59,243 nt of DNA from NCBI GenBank assembly GCA_903863845.1, contig CAIPDP010000022.1, forward strand, positions 1 to 59,243, in the 5' to 3' direction. Below, in pieces: positions 35,668 to 45,055 of this stretch; position 1 is the stretch's first letter, and every line of letters begins with the position of its first letter. The notes beneath the pieces were generated by a model that saw only the letters and a program-made list of their open reading frames with translations, did not search any database and was not told the DNA's origin. The position numbers and the translations under genes are program-made. The DNA is from an uncultured Mucilaginibacter sp. GTDB lineage: Bacteria; Bacteroidota; Bacteroidia; Sphingobacteriales; Sphingobacteriaceae.

Positions 35668-37878
35668 TTAAAGCGGTAACGTAATAGTAAATTCTGTGAA
35701 CTCGCCCTCCCTGGTATTCACATCAATTTTGCCGCCATGCCCTTTCACGATGATATCATAACTCATCGAAAGGCCCAGTCCCGTACCCTCGCCGGTAGGT
35801 TTGGTGGTAAAAAAGGGTTGCATGATCTTGTCCTTAATGTTTTCGGGTATGCCCGGGCCGTTGTCTCTTACCTTAATTTCAACAGCGCCATCTTTCAGGC
35901 TGGTTGACATTTCCAGCGTGGGTTTGTAGGTTGCGTCAGCGGTTTTTTGCTTTTGCTGAACGGCATAGAACGCATTGGTCAGCAGGTTAAGCACAACCCG
36001 ACCAACATCCTGTGGCACCATAGGTACTTTGGGTAGCTTTTCTTCAAAATTGGTCACCAGGTCGGCGTTGAACGATTTGTCCTTTGCGCGCAAACCATGA
36101 TAGGCCAGGCGCAGGTATTCGTCGGCCAGTACGTTTACATCGGTCGGTTCTTTTTGCCCGCTGCTGGCCCGGCTGTGTTGCAGCATGCCCTTTACGATGC
36201 CGTCGGCGCGTTTACCGTGGTAGCCTATTTTTTCGAGGTTTTGTTTGATATTGCTGGATATATCCAGAGCTTCGTCAATTTCGCCGCGTCTCAATTCTTC
36301 GTCTAATTCCTCCAATAACTCAATGTTTACTTCCGAAAAATTATTGACGAAGTTCAGCGGGTTTTGTATCTCATGTGCAATGCCGGCGGTAAGCTCACCA
36401 AGCGAAGCCATTTTTTCCGACTGGATCAATTGCCGTTGCGTTTGCCTGAGCGAGATCAGCGTTTTTTTATTGGTTTGCAATTGCCGGTAGATAAAAACAA
36501 GCAATGCTGTTATGAGCGCCAGCACCACGAGTGAGCCCCAGAGTAAAATATTACGGCGACCGATCTCATATTCCTGTACCGCTTTTTCCTGCTTGAGTTG
36601 GGTAATGTGATTGCGTTGTGCTTTATCGTTCTGGTCAATTTCGTATTGAGCTATCTTAAACTGTTCAAGGTTTTTTTGCTGTTCTTCCGATAACAGAAAG
36701 TACTGATCGAAATATTTACCCGAGAGCTCCGGCTTTTTTTGCGACTTGTAGAAATCGCCCAATTCTTTTAAATATTTAAGTTGTAACGGCGTGTCTTTTG
36801 CATCAACCACTATTTGATAAGCTTTTAACAGGTATTTTTCAGCCAGGTTCAAATCGCCATTGGCTTTGTAATATTGGTAATACCCGAAATCAACCTCCAT
36901 GTTTCCAAAGGCATTAACTGTTTTTAATGCTGCAGAATCAGCCATTTTTCTCACCCTTTCCAAAAATGGAAAGGCCATATCTGGTTCACCTTTTTTCAAA
37001 TAAATAGCAGCTCTTAAAGCAGTACTTGTTGCTGTCCGTTGCGAACTAACCTGGGTTTGCGTCTTAATATCCAATGCATTCTGCTTCAATGCTTCTTCAA
37101 AATTGTTTTTGAAATAGGCAATTAACGTTAGCCCGTAATAACAGGTGCTCATTGAATTATTGTCATGAAGCTTTTGTGCAACAGGCAATATCAGGTTTAT
37201 ATATTGACCTGCTTTGTCGAGGTTGCCCCAATTTGCGTAGGTTATCCCTACAACACTGATGGAATTGGAATAATAAATAGCGCTGTACTGGCGAAATACC
37301 TCGGCCCCTTTTAAATAATTATTAAGGGCAAGGTTATTGGCTCCTTTGATCAGGTAATATCCACCGATGGCATGATAACATGGAGCGGTATTGAAGACCG
37401 GACCATTGACCAGGTAATACTCCAGTTTTTTACTGTAGTAGGCTAAACGCTCTTCCTGGTTGCCCATCAGGTTATACAAGATGCGCATGTTCATCAATAA
37501 GGGCAGGATCTGCTTATGCTGCTTATCAAACAGTTCGATAGCGGCCTGCAGACTTTGAAGCGCCTCAACGTATTGTTTGGCCCTCCAATGGGTATTTCCC
37601 TCGCCAATAAGTTGATAGGGTGCAGGGTCTATCAATTTTAAACGCTTATTTAAGACTAATAATGCTGGTACACGGTCGGGGTAATTAGTAACTTCACCCT
37701 CCCTGATAGGTGTAACGTCTACCAGTTTTTGCAAAAGCAACAGGCTGTCTTTTGGATCTTTTGTCACCGAAAGCAGCTTTTTTAAGGAGTCCATCGTTGG
37801 CCTGGCAAATTCATTTTGCGCAAAGCACTTACCGGCAAGTAAATAAAAGACTAACAGCAATAGAATTTTCTTCATCAT
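35668..37878 (-). CDS. TPR-domain sensor histidine kinase
   Basis: A 736-residue kinase: signal peptide (KKILLLLVFYLLAGKCFAQ), TPR-rich periplasmic part (about 25-415), membrane segment near 445-465 (LLWGSLVVLALITALLVFIY), short coiled coil and the shared core with [28 protein letters not shown] (slightly divergent N box), VRDNGPGIPE and [16 protein letters not shown]. The sensor is only distantly like the other TPR kinases here, while the core is close, so sensor and core seem to evolve separately. Five bases separate it from the split kinase. Confidence 0.9.
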   Translation of the reverse strand: MMKKILLLLVFYLLAGKCFAQNEFARPTMDSLKKLLSVTKDPKDSLLLLQKLVDVTPIREGEVTNYPDRVPALLVLNKRLKLIDPAPYQLIGEGNTHWRAKQYVEALQSLQAAIELFDKQHKQILPLLMNMRILYNLMGNQEERLAYYSKKLEYYLVNGPVFNTAPCYHAIGGYYLIKGANNLALNNYLKGAEVFRQYSAIYYSNSISVVGITYANWGNLDKAGQYINLILPVAQKLHDNNSMSTCYYGLTLIAYFKNNFEEALKQNALDIKTQTQVSSQRTATSTALRAAIYLKKGEPDMAFPFLERVRKMADSAALKTVNAFGNMEVDFGYYQYYKANGDLNLAEKYLLKAYQIVVDAKDTPLQLKYLKELGDFYKSQKKPELSGKYFDQYFLLSEEQQKNLEQFKIAQYEIDQNDKAQRNHITQLKQEKAVQEYEIGRRNILLWGSLVVLALITALLVFIYRQLQTNKKTLISLRQTQRQLIQSEKMASLGELTAGIAHEIQNPLNFVNNFSEVNIELLEELDEELRRGEIDEALDISSNIKQNLEKIGYHGKRADGIVKGMLQHSRASSGQKEPTDVNVLADEYLRLAYHGLRAKDKSFNADLVTNFEEKLPKVPMVPQDVGRVVLNLLTNAFYAVQQKQKTADATYKPTLEMSTSLKDGAVEIKVRDNGPGIPENIKDKIMQPFFTTKPTGEGTGLGLSMSYDIIVKGHGGKIDVNTREGEFTEFTITLPL

Positions 37879-37886
37879 AATTTTAT

Positions 37887-39833
37887 TTATACAGGCAGGT
37901 AAACCCTAAACTCGGTAAACTCGCCTACTTTAGTATCAATTTCAATCTTTCCGCCATGCCCTTTTACTACAATATCATAACTTAATGAAAGACCCAGCCC
38001 GGTACCTTCTCCCGTCGGTTTGGTGGTGAAAAAGGGCTGCATGATCTTCTCTTTAATAGCATCCGGTATGCCCACGCCGTTATCCTTTACTGTGATCAGC
38101 ACCTGCCCGTTGGCAAATGCGGTCGATACCGAAACTTGCGGCTTATAATCGGGACCTGCTGTTTTTGATTTTTGATTGACAGCGTAAAAGGCGTTGTTGA
38201 ACAGGTTGAGCAATACACGGCCGATTTCCTGCTGGGCAATATTGATCTTTGGCAGCTTCTCGTCAAAACGGGTGAGAATCTCGGCATTGAACGATTTGTC
38301 TTTTGCCCGTAAACCATGGTACGAGAGTTTGAAAAACTCTTCAGCCAAAACATTCAGGTTGGTTTCCTGCTTTTCGCCGCTGCTGTTACGGCTGTGCTGC
38401 AGCATGCCTTTCACAATAAAATCAGCTCGCTTTCCATGCTGTGCGATCTTCTGCTGATTTGTTTTGATGTTTTCGGCCAATGCTTTCACTTCATCCAGGT
38501 TGCCTTTGGTTATCTCCTGTTCCATTTCATCGATCAACTCTGCATTGATCTCGGAGAAATTATTCACAAAGTTCAAAGGGTTTTGGATCTCGTGGGCAAT
38601 ACCGGCTGTAAGCTCACCAAGGGAGGCCATTTTTTCCGACTGTATCAGTTGCTTCTGGGTGTTTTGGAGCTCGGAAAGTGTTTTTTGTAAGGCGGTATTT
38701 GCTTTCTTACGTTGGGTGTTGGCAAATAAAAGGATGGCTGCGATGAGAGCAAAAACTCCCAGTACGCCAAGCAAACCATAAAAACGCACCTTATTTTGGT
38801 AGGCTATTTGTTCTGTCTCGATCGCCTGGCGGCGTTGGTCTTCATTATAGGCGAGGTTTTGTACCTGTAGCGTTTTCTGCTGGCTGAATAAACTGTCGCG
38901 GGCTTTAAGGGTTACCTGCTCATAGTCAAAGGCACTTTTATAATCTCCATTGGCCAGATATTCATCCGTAAGCAGTTGGGTTACACGCTGTACCTGGTCG
39001 GGGTTTCGATCAAGTTTGGCTTGCTCGAAAGCTTTTTTCCCGAAAGCAATAGAGGAATCGGCCCGCCCCATTTTTTGATAAGCCTCAGCAATTCGTCTGT
39101 AATCTTCACTTTGCAGATAATGGTTATTGATAGCACTCGAATCTGCTAAACTCTTCCGGTAAAAATTGATCGCACCTTTAAAATTGCCTTTTTTACTTTC
39201 AATGATGCCGAAATTGCGAATAAGGTATCCCAGGTTGTTCAGCACCTTGTGTTTCAATGCAAAATCATAATCGGTACGGGTAAAATAGTAGGCGGAATCC
39301 AACTTGTTCATGTCCATGTATTCCTTGCTGATATTATTCAGTTCTACCACGAGCAGGTCATCAAAATGGTATTTGGTTACTACTTGTTTAGCAGCATAAT
39401 AGTTATCTAATGATTTTTTCGTGTCTTTTAAAGTGGAGTACGTTAGACCGCGCGAGTTATAGCAAGCCGCTACTGTCCGCATTTCATGGATAGCCAGCGC
39501 TTTTGGCAGGGCCTCAAATGAGACTTTCAAAGAACCAGGCAAGTCGCCGCTAACGTTTAAGTAATTGGATAAAATACTCAGGGCTTGCACTTCACCACGT
39601 ACATAGTGTATTTTACGGGATAATGCCAGCGCTTTGCGGGAATACATCAGGCCTGAATCAACATTGGTAGTAAGGAAAACCGTTGCGGCTTTCATAAAGT
39701 AATATTGTTCAAGCGTTGTATCCTGTTTGTTTTTTTGGTAAGCCTTATTAAGGCTGTCTACTTTTTTATTCTGAGCAAAACTCTGGCAGCAAAAGCCTGT
39801 AACTATCATAGTAAACAATAGAAATCTTTTCAT
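37887..39833 (-). CDS. TPR-domain sensor histidine kinase, first gene of the run
   Basis: A 648-residue kinase: signal peptide ([16 protein letters not shown]), TPR helices (about 30-330, for example [24 protein letters not shown]), membrane segment near 350-370 ([20 protein letters not shown]) and kinase core [54 protein letters not shown]. It is the promoter-proximal gene of the leftward run that ends at 21833. All gaps in the run are under 30 bp, so a single long transcript is plausible, with its promoter in the 304 bp upstream. Confidence 0.9.
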   Translation of the reverse strand: MKRFLLFTMIVTGFCCQSFAQNKKVDSLNKAYQKNKQDTTLEQYYFMKAATVFLTTNVDSGLMYSRKALALSRKIHYVRGEVQALSILSNYLNVSGDLPGSLKVSFEALPKALAIHEMRTVAACYNSRGLTYSTLKDTKKSLDNYYAAKQVVTKYHFDDLLVVELNNISKEYMDMNKLDSAYYFTRTDYDFALKHKVLNNLGYLIRNFGIIESKKGNFKGAINFYRKSLADSSAINNHYLQSEDYRRIAEAYQKMGRADSSIAFGKKAFEQAKLDRNPDQVQRVTQLLTDEYLANGDYKSAFDYEQVTLKARDSLFSQQKTLQVQNLAYNEDQRRQAIETEQIAYQNKVRFYGLLGVLGVFALIAAILLFANTQRKKANTALQKTLSELQNTQKQLIQSEKMASLGELTAGIAHEIQNPLNFVNNFSEINAELIDEMEQEITKGNLDEVKALAENIKTNQQKIAQHGKRADFIVKGMLQHSRNSSGEKQETNLNVLAEEFFKLSYHGLRAKDKSFNAEILTRFDEKLPKINIAQQEIGRVLLNLFNNAFYAVNQKSKTAGPDYKPQVSVSTAFANGQVLITVKDNGVGIPDAIKEKIMQPFFTTKPTGEGTGLGLSLSYDIVVKGHGGKIEIDTKVGEFTEFRVYLPV

Positions 39834-40137
39834 AAAGAGGGTTCGGGTTGAAGTTCCTCTATAAATGTAGTAAATCGCAGTAAAAAGAAAGAATCTGAGG
39901 AAGTTATGTAGTTTTTGATACTTAAGAACTAATTGGAATTAATGCGAATTTCGGAATGTTAAATGCGAAATTCTGAGGCTTCGAAATACGGAATGTTGAG
40001 TGCGGAATTTTATAAGTTCGAAATGCGGAATGTTAAATGCGAAATTTTAGGGGGGAAGCCAGGAATATCGGATTTATAGAGGGGAAAATCCGGACGTAAA
40101 TTACCGAAAAACCTATAACTAAAATCCTTAAAAAAGC
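39834..40137. promoter_or_regulatory. upstream region of the kinase run, with tandem repeats
   Basis: This 304-bp gap separates the first kinase from the yitT-like gene, both on the minus strand, and should hold the promoter of the kinase run. It contains a tandem repeat of about 36-37 bp: unit 1 39951-39986, unit 2 39987-40023 and a partial unit 3 40024-40050, built on cggaatgttaaatgcgaaatt. No clear TAnnTTTG element was picked out. The repeats could bind a regulator or be a degenerate intergenic repeat. Confidence 0.5.
39951..40050. repeat. imperfect 36-37 bp tandem repeat, about 2.7 copies
   Basis: Three successive copies start tcggaatgttaaatgcgaaa, tacggaatgttgagtgcgga and tgcggaatgttaaatgcgaa. 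Units 1 and 2 end in ttcgaaa; unit 3 is cut short before gggggaag. They lie about 120-220 bp upstream of the first kinase gene. Confidence 0.8.
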
Positions 40138-41004
40138 TCAATGATCGCGTACCCGGCGCTTTAAAACGCCACCGGCGGCTTCTTTGATGGTACTGGTAAA
40201 GATAAAAGCCTTGTGGTCGATCCCGTGTACCAGGTTCCTAAGCTTGTGTACCTCCATCCGGGTCACTACTGTGAAAATAATATCTACGGGTTGGCTTATA
40301 TCAAAACTTTGCTTCAAAAAGCCGCGTTCGCCTTTGTAAACGGTTATACCGCGACCTAATTCCATCACAAGCCGCTCTTTGATGGTTTCACTTTCCCCTG
40401 AGATAATAGTAACACCTGTATATTCTTCCAAACCCTCGATCACGAAATGGCAGGTTCGTGACGCTGCGTAATAAGTAAGTATTGAATAAAGCGCGGTTGG
40501 CAATCCAAGCTGGATGCCTGCTATAAGGAAAATGATGATATTAATGCCAAGGATGATCTCGCTTATGGTAAAGCTGACGCGCTTGCCGGTGTACAGCGCC
40601 AATACCTCGATACCGTCGAGTGCGCACCCGCCCCGTATTGAAAGGCCAACACCAATGCCCATAAATACGCCTCCGAAAATACAGATGAGTAAGTGATCGG
40701 TGGTTACATGCTGTTCGGGCATGTACAACAGGCATAGCCCAAGACCTATAACAGCAGCCAACGTTTTTAAGGCAAACGCCAGGTTAACCTGTCGGGCCCC
40801 CATAACAATAAACGGAATGTTGGCTACCACAATAATGTAGGCTATTGGAATATGATAAGTTTCGGAGATGAGCAGTGAAATACCGGTAACACCACCATCA
40901 AAGAAATTATTGGGAACGAGAAAGCTCTTCAGCGCAAAACCGCAAAAAAGGATGCCGACAATAACGTAAACGGTATCAATAACACTGTGTGGTAGTCTTT
41001 TCAT
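40138..41004 (-). CDS. YitT family membrane protein with C-terminal DUF2179 domain
   Basis: A 288-residue protein with about five to six membrane segments in residues 1-200 (VIVGILFCGFALKSFLVPN, LLICIFGGVFMGIGVGLSI, EIILGINIIIFLIAGI and others) and the family signatures FFDGGVTGISLL and IRGGCALDGIEVLA. The last 80 residues (GVTIISGESETIKERLV...YKGERGFLKQ) form the cytoplasmic DUF2179 ferredoxin-like domain. The function of this widespread family is unsettled; transport has been suggested. It lies seven bases after the HD-domain gene. Confidence 0.9.
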   Translation of the reverse strand: MKRLPHSVIDTVYVIVGILFCGFALKSFLVPNNFFDGGVTGISLLISETYHIPIAYIIVVANIPFIVMGARQVNLAFALKTLAAVIGLGLCLLYMPEQHVTTDHLLICIFGGVFMGIGVGLSIRGGCALDGIEVLALYTGKRVSFTISEIILGINIIIFLIAGIQLGLPTALYSILTYYAASRTCHFVIEGLEEYTGVTIISGESETIKERLVMELGRGITVYKGERGFLKQSFDISQPVDIIFTVVTRMEVHKLRNLVHGIDHKAFIFTSTIKEAAGGVLKRRVRDH

Positions 41005-41010
41005 AACTGT

Positions 41011-41577
41011 TTAGGGTATCAGGGCTTTTACTTTGGCTAAATTTTCCTGCTTTTTAGCGTTGCGTAAATTTAAGGCAGTTTGCGTAAAATAGTGGTGTTC
41101 TTCTAAAAATTTAACTTGTATGGCATTCCAGGCGTCACGGTCGGACAAGCCGCGTTCATTGTAAAATTTATCGCCGATATCAAAAAAATCGTCCCGGCCC
41201 AGGTAGTCGAGGTCGGCATCAGCCAGTATCTCCTCCAGCTTGTTATGTGGTGTTTGCGGTATTCGGGTTGCTTTTATCATCCCGCAAATTTTGTCGATCT
41301 GTTCGGGCGAGTAACCAAAGTCCGGCAAGTATTCTATTGCAATACTACACGATTCCGCTTCATGTTCATTCAGCGTGCGCAGGTATCCGCTATCATGATA
41401 AAAGGCAGCTGTAAGCAATAGCGTCAATTCTTCGCCCTTGATACCCTCTGCAATGGCAATACTTTCAGTTGCTGCATGCACATCGTGTGTATGATCGGCA
41501 TTGTGGTAATAGTAATTTCCGGGTAACTCGTTAGCTATTTTATTTAATATAAATTCCCCGGCTTGTTCCAATAGCAT
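41011..41577 (-). CDS. HD-domain metal-dependent phosphohydrolase
   Basis: A 188-residue helical protein with HD-domain metal ligands: H in YYYHNADHTHDV, the His-Asp pair in TAAFYHDSGYL and a later Asp in ILADADLDYLG. HD proteins hydrolyse phosphate esters such as nucleotides or cyclic dinucleotides; which one cannot be told. It forms a two-gene unit with the YitT-like protein. The sequence ends in a lysine-rich tail after LEEHHYFTQTALNLR. Confidence 0.88.
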   Translation of the reverse strand: MLLEQAGEFILNKIANELPGNYYYHNADHTHDVHAATESIAIAEGIKGEELTLLLTAAFYHDSGYLRTLNEHEAESCSIAIEYLPDFGYSPEQIDKICGMIKATRIPQTPHNKLEEILADADLDYLGRDDFFDIGDKFYNERGLSDRDAWNAIQVKFLEEHHYFTQTALNLRNAKKQENLAKVKALIP

Positions 41578-41642
41578 CTAAATATTCTTTTTCTGTTGGC
41601 TAAAGATATAAATCTTGCGCTATTAATTACAAAATGACCACC

Positions 41643-42962
41643 TTACTTAACAAATTCCAAGGTGTATTCCGATACATAGTCGCCTTTGTCTGCATAATTG
41701 TCCTTGTAAAACAGCCGTGCTTTTTGACCCAAACGTATTGATGAAAGCTTGTTTTTGCCGTTAGCCACGCCGCTTTCAGGCTGCAATGAAGGGTACCAGA
41801 GTGTATGCCCTGGTTTGCTTACCAAAAGTTCGGGTGTCGACCAATCCTGCGAGTTGCTACCAGCGCCCAGATCGGCATGCTTGTTAAAGGAAACATAGAT
41901 GCTGCTTCCCACCCATGATGGGCCCTCAGCCTTTGCCATGAGCATCACCCAGCAGTTTAAGTAAACATTCCAGCTAACGGATGGCCCCCAATAATATTTG
42001 GAAGTCGGCGAGGATGTGGGCCCTCCTCCTTGCGACAAAGGAATTTGCAGAGAGGCTACCGGCTTACCTGCCCGATTATAGGCGGCGTAAAATCCATTAC
42101 CGTCCCATCGGCGGCCTTTGCCTTCAGGCTGATCAAGGTCATTTAATGCGATACGGGCCACGCTGATGCATTGCCCCTGCCATTCTGTTTTTGGGTTATA
42201 GCTGCTTTCGGAATAGTTGCCGGGATAGCCATATTCGCCATAAAACAAATAAAGATATTTGCCACTTGCCACAGCCGAAGGGTCGCCGGTGCCACCCGCA
42301 AAGTTAACAGCCGTATTATGTGGTTTCAGAATAAGCCGGGGCTGTTCATCTTCAGTAAAAATGCCTTTGTTGGTCCAGCTTTTACCACCATCATCAGAGC
42401 GCATGATACCAATCCGACATACCGCCGCTGCCGATGCCGGGCCTTTGAGGCCCTGGGGCCAGTTGGCGTCAATATAACCTTTACCGGTTTTGGCATCATA
42501 GGGCAGGGTAGCGGGGTAGTTTTCGTTATGATAAAGTGCGTAAAGCTTTTTCCCGCTTTTGTCGTCACTGTCCTGGTAAACTGATTCAAACCAAACGGCG
42601 CCATGTAAACCTGGTGTGCCGGGCTTAACGTTTGGCGGCATTTTGGGCACGGTAAAATCGCTGGGTTTACTGGCAAATGCGGCATCAATAGTAGCGCCAT
42701 CGGCATACATCAAATTGTTGGAGTCGCCCCAAAGCGGGTCCTCTCCATATTTGCCGGGAAATATCCGGAAGGTATCGGCTACCCAAACTTCCGACATGTT
42801 GCAATCGACAAAAGAATTGAAAGTTGCTGCCGGGTTTTTATTAAGTATGAAATGTTTTTTTGGGGCGGGGTGCCTGCTACTATTAAAGGAAGCGCCGATA
42901 AAAAGTGATGCAGCTAATACCAGGATTGAAATTAAAAAAACTCGTGTTCTGTATAATGGCAT
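41643..42962 (-). CDS. secreted beta-propeller-like protein, possible glycosidase relative
   Basis: A 439-residue protein with an N-terminal signal segment (VFLISILVLAASLFIGASF). It contains one Asp-box-like motif, SDDGGKSW, as in sialidases and other propellers, plus SKYYWGPSVSWN and repeated strand-turn patterns with GGTGDPSAVASGKYLYLFYGEYG, which recall five-bladed propellers of the DUF4185 or GH43-like type. I cannot name catalytic residues. It is likely periplasmic or surface exposed and may act on or bind glycans. It stands alone between the HD-domain and PH-like genes. Confidence 0.7.
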   Translation of the reverse strand: MPLYRTRVFLISILVLAASLFIGASFNSSRHPAPKKHFILNKNPAATFNSFVDCNMSEVWVADTFRIFPGKYGEDPLWGDSNNLMYADGATIDAAFASKPSDFTVPKMPPNVKPGTPGLHGAVWFESVYQDSDDKSGKKLYALYHNENYPATLPYDAKTGKGYIDANWPQGLKGPASAAAVCRIGIMRSDDGGKSWTNKGIFTEDEQPRLILKPHNTAVNFAGGTGDPSAVASGKYLYLFYGEYGYPGNYSESSYNPKTEWQGQCISVARIALNDLDQPEGKGRRWDGNGFYAAYNRAGKPVASLQIPLSQGGGPTSSPTSKYYWGPSVSWNVYLNCWVMLMAKAEGPSWVGSSIYVSFNKHADLGAGSNSQDWSTPELLVSKPGHTLWYPSLQPESGVANGKNKLSSIRLGQKARLFYKDNYADKGDYVSEYTLEFVK

Positions 42963-43013
42963 AAATAAACATCTGATGATAACGCGTCAACTTCACTTCG
43001 ATGATCACCGGCT

Positions 43014-43502
43014 TTAACCTTTCATCTCCTCTTGTATCGCCCTGATAAATTCGTTGCTATGGCGCGTACCGATGATATAAACCAGCCCGTCGCGGTCAGT
43101 AAGGTATAAGGCATCTTTGCCTGAAGTATAAAAACGAATGGTGCCTTTTTGATGCAAGTTATAAACCGGGTTATTGAAAAAATAACGGCTATAAATACCT
43201 TTTTCAACTTTAACAATACTGTTCAGATCGATCTTTACCAGGCGAGTTGTCCAAAGTCCGTCAATCAACACACTGCCATTGATAACACGTGTGCGGAAAT
43301 GCAGGAAAAACCCCATAATGATGGAAATAGTAATTATACCAAAGCCTGCCACGGCAAGGATATCGGCTTTCTCGTTTACATCAGTAAAAAAATTGAAGGT
43401 GTAGGCAGCGAAACAAAACATTGCCAGTACCAGGCGAATTGTAATCGGTATCCATTCGCGGCCCAGGTATTGTTTTTCGATGAAAACGGGTTTGTCGCTC
43501 AT
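43014..43502 (-). CDS. PH-like-domain membrane protein, function unknown
   Basis: A 162-residue protein with two membrane segments near residues 20-38 (IRLVLAMFCFAAYTFNFF) and 48-67 (ILAVAGFGIITISIIMGFFL), followed by a small beta-rich domain (residues about 72-160, with VEKGIYSRYFFNNPVYN and LYLTDRDGLVYIIGTRHSNEFIRAI). That last part resembles bacterial PH-like domains, in which 'GTxxxxEFIxAI' forms the closing helix. Function unknown. Long direct and inverted repeats separate it from tilS upstream. Confidence 0.75.
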   Translation of the reverse strand: MSDKPVFIEKQYLGREWIPITIRLVLAMFCFAAYTFNFFTDVNEKADILAVAGFGIITISIIMGFFLHFRTRVINGSVLIDGLWTTRLVKIDLNSIVKVEKGIYSRYFFNNPVYNLHQKGTIRFYTSGKDALYLTDRDGLVYIIGTRHSNEFIRAIQEEMKG

Positions 43503-43516
43503 TTATTTAATTTGAA

Positions 43517-43588
43517 GATTTGAAAATTTGGTAATTTGAAAATAAATCGATTTAACGATTTGAAAATTTGGTAATTTGAAAATAAATC
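43517..43588. repeat. two identical 32-bp direct repeats, 40-bp period
   Basis: The 32 bases at 43517-43548 (starting gatttgaaaatttggtaat) are repeated without change at 43557-43588. A third, altered copy blends into the left arm of the inverted repeat that follows. Confidence 0.88.
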
Positions 43589-43678
43589 AATTTGAAGATT
43601 TGGTGATTTGAAAATGAAATGTTGGACACAGTTTATCTGTCAATCTTCAAATTTTCAAATCACCAAATTTTCAAATTG
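43588..43678. terminator. 28-bp inverted repeat after tilS, possible terminator
   Basis: The arm at 43588-43615 (caatttgaagatttggtgat, continuing) pairs with 43651-43678 at 27 of 28 positions around a 35-base loop. The right arm includes the tilS stop codon, so a tilS transcript would end in a long A/T-rich hairpin. It may stop transcription before the next gene. It is richer in A/T and longer than a classical terminator, so it may instead be a mobile repeat. Confidence 0.55.
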
Positions 43679-45005
43679 AAACCAGTTCGAAGATAGTAAC
43701 TTTTTTAGTTTTTGCGCTTATTTTGTAACGGTTATCGGGGCGGTATCCGGCAACCCAAATGATGTCACCATTGCCGTTGAGCAATATTGGTATCTTTGTT
43801 TTATCGACCAGCGGAATTTTCAGGCCGACAAAAAAATCACTCAGCTTTTTCCTGGTTTTCATGCCGAGGGGGTAAAAATGATCGCCTTGTTGCCAGGGGC
43901 GAACAGTAAGCGGATAAACCAGCAGTTGTTCATCTATCGATGCCGAATGCGGGTCGTTTTTCACGACTAACAGTTCATCGGGCTGTTTAATTCGCAACAG
44001 GTAATTACCAAATTTTATCTCGTGCTCATCGCGACTTATGCTGATAGCACCTGGTTCGTTCCCGCCTTTTGGCGACAATATCAGGTATTCCCGATCAAGT
44101 AATAAACTATAGCTGGCCGATTCGAAAACACGACCCGGATGTTTATCAAGTGAACTGATGACATCTGCAACGGTGGTCTTATTGAATCCAAAGTCAGCAA
44201 GCAAGCCATTAAGTAACAGGCTTTGGGGTTTTAGTGTTTTTATGGCCTCAATCGCGATATAAATGGCTTCATTTCGCGGAGTAAGCAATGTTGCTTTTAA
44301 TCCTGATAGCGTATTATCCAGCAATTCTTCCAGTCCCCGAAAGTGTTGAAGGGTTTGTTCGAAGGTATCTTCCAAAGCGGGATTTAGCTCTTTCAACTTC
44401 GGAATCACTTCAAGTCTGAGCTTATTTCGCGCATATTTAGCTGAGGCATTGGAACTATCCTCGCGATAAGGCAGGTTGTTGTCTTCAACAAAAGTGGCAA
44501 TCTCCTCACGCTTTAAAAACAGCATAGGGCGCACCAGCTTGCCATTTTTTGGTAAGATGCCATGCAAACCGGCAATGCCGGTACCCCGGATTAAGTTAAG
44601 CAATATAGTCTCGATCGCGTCGTTTTGATGGTGCGCAAGCGCGATGACATCGTAGGCTGCTTCCTGACTGATCTGCTTAAACCAATGGTATCTTAAATCC
44701 CTTGCTGCCATCTGGATCGAGATTTTCATTTCGGCAGCATAAGCTTTGGTATCAAAATTGGTGGAGTAAACCGGAACACCGAGCTTTTCAGCCAATCCTG
44801 TTACAAAGTTTTGATCAGCATCGGATTCGCTTCCGCGCAATTTAAAATTACAATGAGCAATGCCGAATACATAACCGGCGCCTTTGAGCAAATGGGCCAG
44901 TAATACCGAATCCATGCCGCCACTTACTGCGACCAGGATGCGATGCCGGCGAGCGAAAAGCTTATTCTTTTCAATAAAATCAACAAAAGGCTCTACCGGC
45001 AGCAT
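43671..45005 (-). CDS. tilS: tRNA(Ile)-lysidine synthase
   Basis: A 444-residue PP-loop ATPase. The ATP-binding SGGMDS motif is at residues 28-33 in ILVAVSGGMDSVLLAHLL; HCNFKLRGSESDAD, LAHHQNDAIETILLNLIRG and YREDSSNASAKYARNKLR are hallmarks of TilS. It attaches lysine to the anticodon C34 of tRNA-Ile so that it reads AUA, an essential step. The C-terminal part with QGDHFYPLGMKTRKKLSDFF is the usual TilS tRNA-binding domain. I choose ATG 45005 because the family begins there; ATG 45038 would add 11 hydrophobic residues. It is divergent from the OstA gene. Confidence 0.95.
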   Translation of the reverse strand: MLPVEPFVDFIEKNKLFARRHRILVAVSGGMDSVLLAHLLKGAGYVFGIAHCNFKLRGSESDADQNFVTGLAEKLGVPVYSTNFDTKAYAAEMKISIQMAARDLRYHWFKQISQEAAYDVIALAHHQNDAIETILLNLIRGTGIAGLHGILPKNGKLVRPMLFLKREEIATFVEDNNLPYREDSSNASAKYARNKLRLEVIPKLKELNPALEDTFEQTLQHFRGLEELLDNTLSGLKATLLTPRNEAIYIAIEAIKTLKPQSLLLNGLLADFGFNKTTVADVISSLDKHPGRVFESASYSLLLDREYLILSPKGGNEPGAISISRDEHEIKFGNYLLRIKQPDELLVVKNDPHSASIDEQLLVYPLTVRPWQQGDHFYPLGMKTRKKLSDFFVGLKIPLVDKTKIPILLNGNGDIIWVAGYRPDNRYKISAKTKKVTIFELVSI

Positions 45006-45043
45006 CGCCAAAATTATTAATTTAATAAGCTCATACAAAAAAG

Positions 45044-45051
45044 TAATTTTG
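45044..45051 (+). promoter_or_regulatory. -7 box TAATTTTG upstream of the OstA gene
   Basis: TAATTTTG is an exact match to the Bacteroidota -7 consensus TAnnTTTG and ends four bases before the GTG start at 45056. Transcription would then begin at or next to the start codon, giving an almost leaderless mRNA. No clear -33 TTG was seen at the expected spacing. Confidence 0.45.
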
Positions 45052-45055
45052 CCCC

